Positions 20,691 through 22,224 of a DNA stretch of 22,224 nucleotides are shown here, in pieces. This DNA is from a virus. Each line of letters starts with the position of its first letter. The stretch's first letter is position 1. The stretch spans positions 1 through 22,224 of the IMG/VR virus record IMGVR_UViG_3300017963_000788; one strand, given 5' to 3'. The notes under the pieces are model-generated. The model was given only the letters and a program-made list of their open reading frames with translations, was not told where the DNA came from and did no database searches. Both the position numbers and the translations under genes were made by a program.

Positions 20691-22178
20691 ATGGGAAGCA
20701 AACCAACATACATGATTTATAATGGAAAGGTAATGGAATGGAATGGTTCCATTATCAGAACTGCTGGTGATGGTAAGGTTCCATTAGATGGATTGGTAGC
20801 ATATTGGGACTTTGAGGATGGTTCTTTAGCATCAACTCTTGGTAAGGATATATCATTCACCCTTGAAGGAGATTTTGATGTTCAAGATGGTATGAGATTA
20901 TGGACAGATGGTGACAATGGAGATTCATTAAGAAGATATAGGCATCCAATAGATCCATACCATTTTTTTACTAATGATAATTCAACCGGAAGAATATACA
21001 TCAATGATCCAAGCATAGGTCAATACCTAGAATCTCCTGAAGAATTCACACTGTCGTTATGGTTTAAACCCAGCACATTTCAAAGTGGCGATAGACAGGT
21101 TATATTTAAGTTTGATAATGGACAAACAGTTGATACATGGTATTCTCTTTTTAATCAATTCATAGAGCAAGAATATATTCTTGAGGCAAGAATTGATGGT
21201 GGTGACACGACATCACTTGATATTCCATGGCCAAACAAACCTTACACGTGGCAGCACATAGTTGCCCATTATAATGGATCACATTTAAGCATATTCATTA
21301 ATGATGTGAGTGTTGGTGCTATGCCATGGACTAACTATATGCCAGATGGTTCAACAACCCAACTTGGTTTGGGTTGCACACCAACAAACTGGAAGGTGGA
21401 AGAAACTATAGAAGGTAACTTTGATAAGGTTTACTATTATGGAAGAGCACTATCCAGAGATGAAATATCAGATCTATATTACAGTGTGAATGTTTACGAT
21501 TACCCAACATATTCCACAGATTCTTTATATGCAAGATGGGATTTTCAGAACACCATGGATTCTAGTATCGGAAGAACCATTACATTAATAACAACTGATA
21601 CGACTTATGAAAGTGGTGTTGTTGGTGATTCATTGAAATCAGACTCACCAACAGGATTTACATACACATTAGATTCTAGCATTGTAACATTATTAAGAGG
21701 CACTGATGACTACGCAATATCCTTATGGTATAAAGGAAATGATGCATCAGTTAATCTTGTAAAACATGCATTTCAATTTGCTAACACAAATGATCTGGGT
21801 CCATATGATAGGATCAATATTTTATACAATACTGCAACTGATGGTATTTCATACCAAATAGGTTCATCAATTACTCTTGAAGGTGCTAGTGATACAGTAT
21901 ATGTGAATAACACAAATAATTGGCATCATGTAATCTTATCAAGATCTTCTGGGGATGTTAGTTTTTGGGTTGATGGTTCATTAGCTTCCATTAATGAGTT
22001 TGTTGGACCATTGTCATCATTTGCATCAAGAATTACAGTTGCAAGTAGAAGTGAAGTCCCAACATACGATATAGATTGTAATGTGGACCTTTTATACATA
22101 TACAATAGAAGCTTAACCTCTCAGGATGTTAGTACGTTATGGAATGAAGGAATGGGAAGATATACGACACCATATTAA
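20691..22178 (+). CDS. LamG-like lectin protein, two domains
   Basis: The 495-residue protein begins 2 nt after the previous gene. A short leader MGSKPTYMIYNGKVMEWNGS resembles the leader of the neighbour in style (a display of gene-product-like NG.V..W.G text). Two LamG-type domains follow. The first (about 35-265) includes EFTLSLWFKPSTFQSGDRQV, TWQHIVAHYNGSHLSIFIND and FDKVYYYGRALSRDEISDLY. The second (about 280-490) includes DYAISLWYKGND, NWHHVILSRSSGDVSFWVDG and VDLLYIYNRSLTSQDVSTLW. Both carry the W.H......(G)..S..(I/V)(D/N)(G/D) core and the closing YNR.L...(D/E)(I/V)..L element. Probable glycan-binding virion adhesin, related by duplication to the protein upstream. Confidence 0.8.
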   Translation: MGSKPTYMIYNGKVMEWNGSIIRTAGDGKVPLDGLVAYWDFEDGSLASTLGKDISFTLEGDFDVQDGMRLWTDGDNGDSLRRYRHPIDPYHFFTNDNSTGRIYINDPSIGQYLESPEEFTLSLWFKPSTFQSGDRQVIFKFDNGQTVDTWYSLFNQFIEQEYILEARIDGGDTTSLDIPWPNKPYTWQHIVAHYNGSHLSIFINDVSVGAMPWTNYMPDGSTTQLGLGCTPTNWKVEETIEGNFDKVYYYGRALSRDEISDLYYSVNVYDYPTYSTDSLYARWDFQNTMDSSIGRTITLITTDTTYESGVVGDSLKSDSPTGFTYTLDSSIVTLLRGTDDYAISLWYKGNDASVNLVKHAFQFANTNDLGPYDRINILYNTATDGISYQIGSSITLEGASDTVYVNNTNNWHHVILSRSSGDVSFWVDGSLASINEFVGPLSSFASRITVASRSEVPTYDIDCNVDLLYIYNRSLTSQDVSTLWNEGMGRYTTPY

Positions 22179-22192
22179 ATATATAAAATAAA
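22178..22192 (+). promoter_or_regulatory. Putative late promoter before next gene
   Basis: AATATATAAAATAAA matches the consensus except for its first base and begins in the stop codon of the lectin gene. It ends 9 nt before the ATG at 22202. Confidence 0.55.
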
Positions 22193-22201
22193 CAACAAGA
22201 G

Positions 22202-22224
22202 ATGTCAACAGCAAATAGAATAGA
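22202..22224 (+). CDS. Start of next gene, fibre-like N-terminus (runs off the right edge)
   Basis: ATGTCAACAGCAAATAGAATAGA gives MSTANRI before the window ends. The first bases ATGTCAACAG are identical to the start of the giant fibre gene (MSTGNTYQ), and both follow a promoter-like motif. That suggests a second fibre or adhesin using the same attachment N-terminus. Only seven codons are visible. Confidence 0.5.

Overview
The window is the packaging, head, tail and adhesin module of a tailed double-stranded DNA phage or prophage with a long-tailed (siphovirus) plan. All convincing genes read on the + strand. The order is the classical HK97-type one: HNH endonuclease, small terminase, large terminase, portal, prohead protease, major capsid protein, head-tail connectors, tail tube, frameshifted tail-assembly chaperone, short tape measure, baseplate-type protein, very long fibre, lectin-like proteins. 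The DNA is AT-rich. Strong Shine-Dalgarno sequences are generally absent before the starts, and the leaders are A/T-rich instead. Together with the character of the tape-measure C-terminus and the baseplate-type protein, this suggests a Bacteroidota (flavobacterial) host. That host call is an inference of moderate confidence. No integrase, replication, lysis or tRNA genes are present.

Layout. 1-1055: the end of an HNH nuclease gene and an unrecognised basic protein whose N-terminus is ambiguous (TTG start, or fusion with a short upstream ORF across a G3A6G3 run). 1056-1394: a non-coding, visibly more GC-rich stretch that is the best cos/packaging-site candidate. 1420-4506: a small unknown gene, the P27-type small terminase, a terminator-like hairpin with a possible alternative pairing partner, a GIY-YIG homing-type nuclease wedged between the terminase genes, and the large terminase. 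4556-7632: portal, protease and HK97-fold capsid protein, closed by a strong intrinsic terminator. 7771-9516: four head-tail joining and tail-completion genes. 9576-14563: tail tube, chaperone pair with a UUUUUUC -1 slip site, tape measure and a large baseplate-type protein with an apparent inserted carbohydrate-binding-like domain. 14642-22178: a 1776-residue fibre built from about 36 copies of a QD[A/S/V/T]S motif, followed by two LamG-like lectin proteins. At 22202 a further gene begins with a fibre-like N-terminus.

The most striking non-coding signal is a recurrent motif, consensus GATATATAAAATAAA. I found eight good copies, and all lie 9-25 nt before the first gene of a block (1420, portal, protease, connector, tail tube, tape measure, fibre, next gene). 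It is absent in front of genes that overlap or nearly abut their upstream neighbour. One copy lies 30 nt after an intrinsic terminator. I read it as a phage late-promoter family, analogous in form to the T4 late TATAAATA element but not shown to be related to it. It would divide the structural genes into separately transcribed units.
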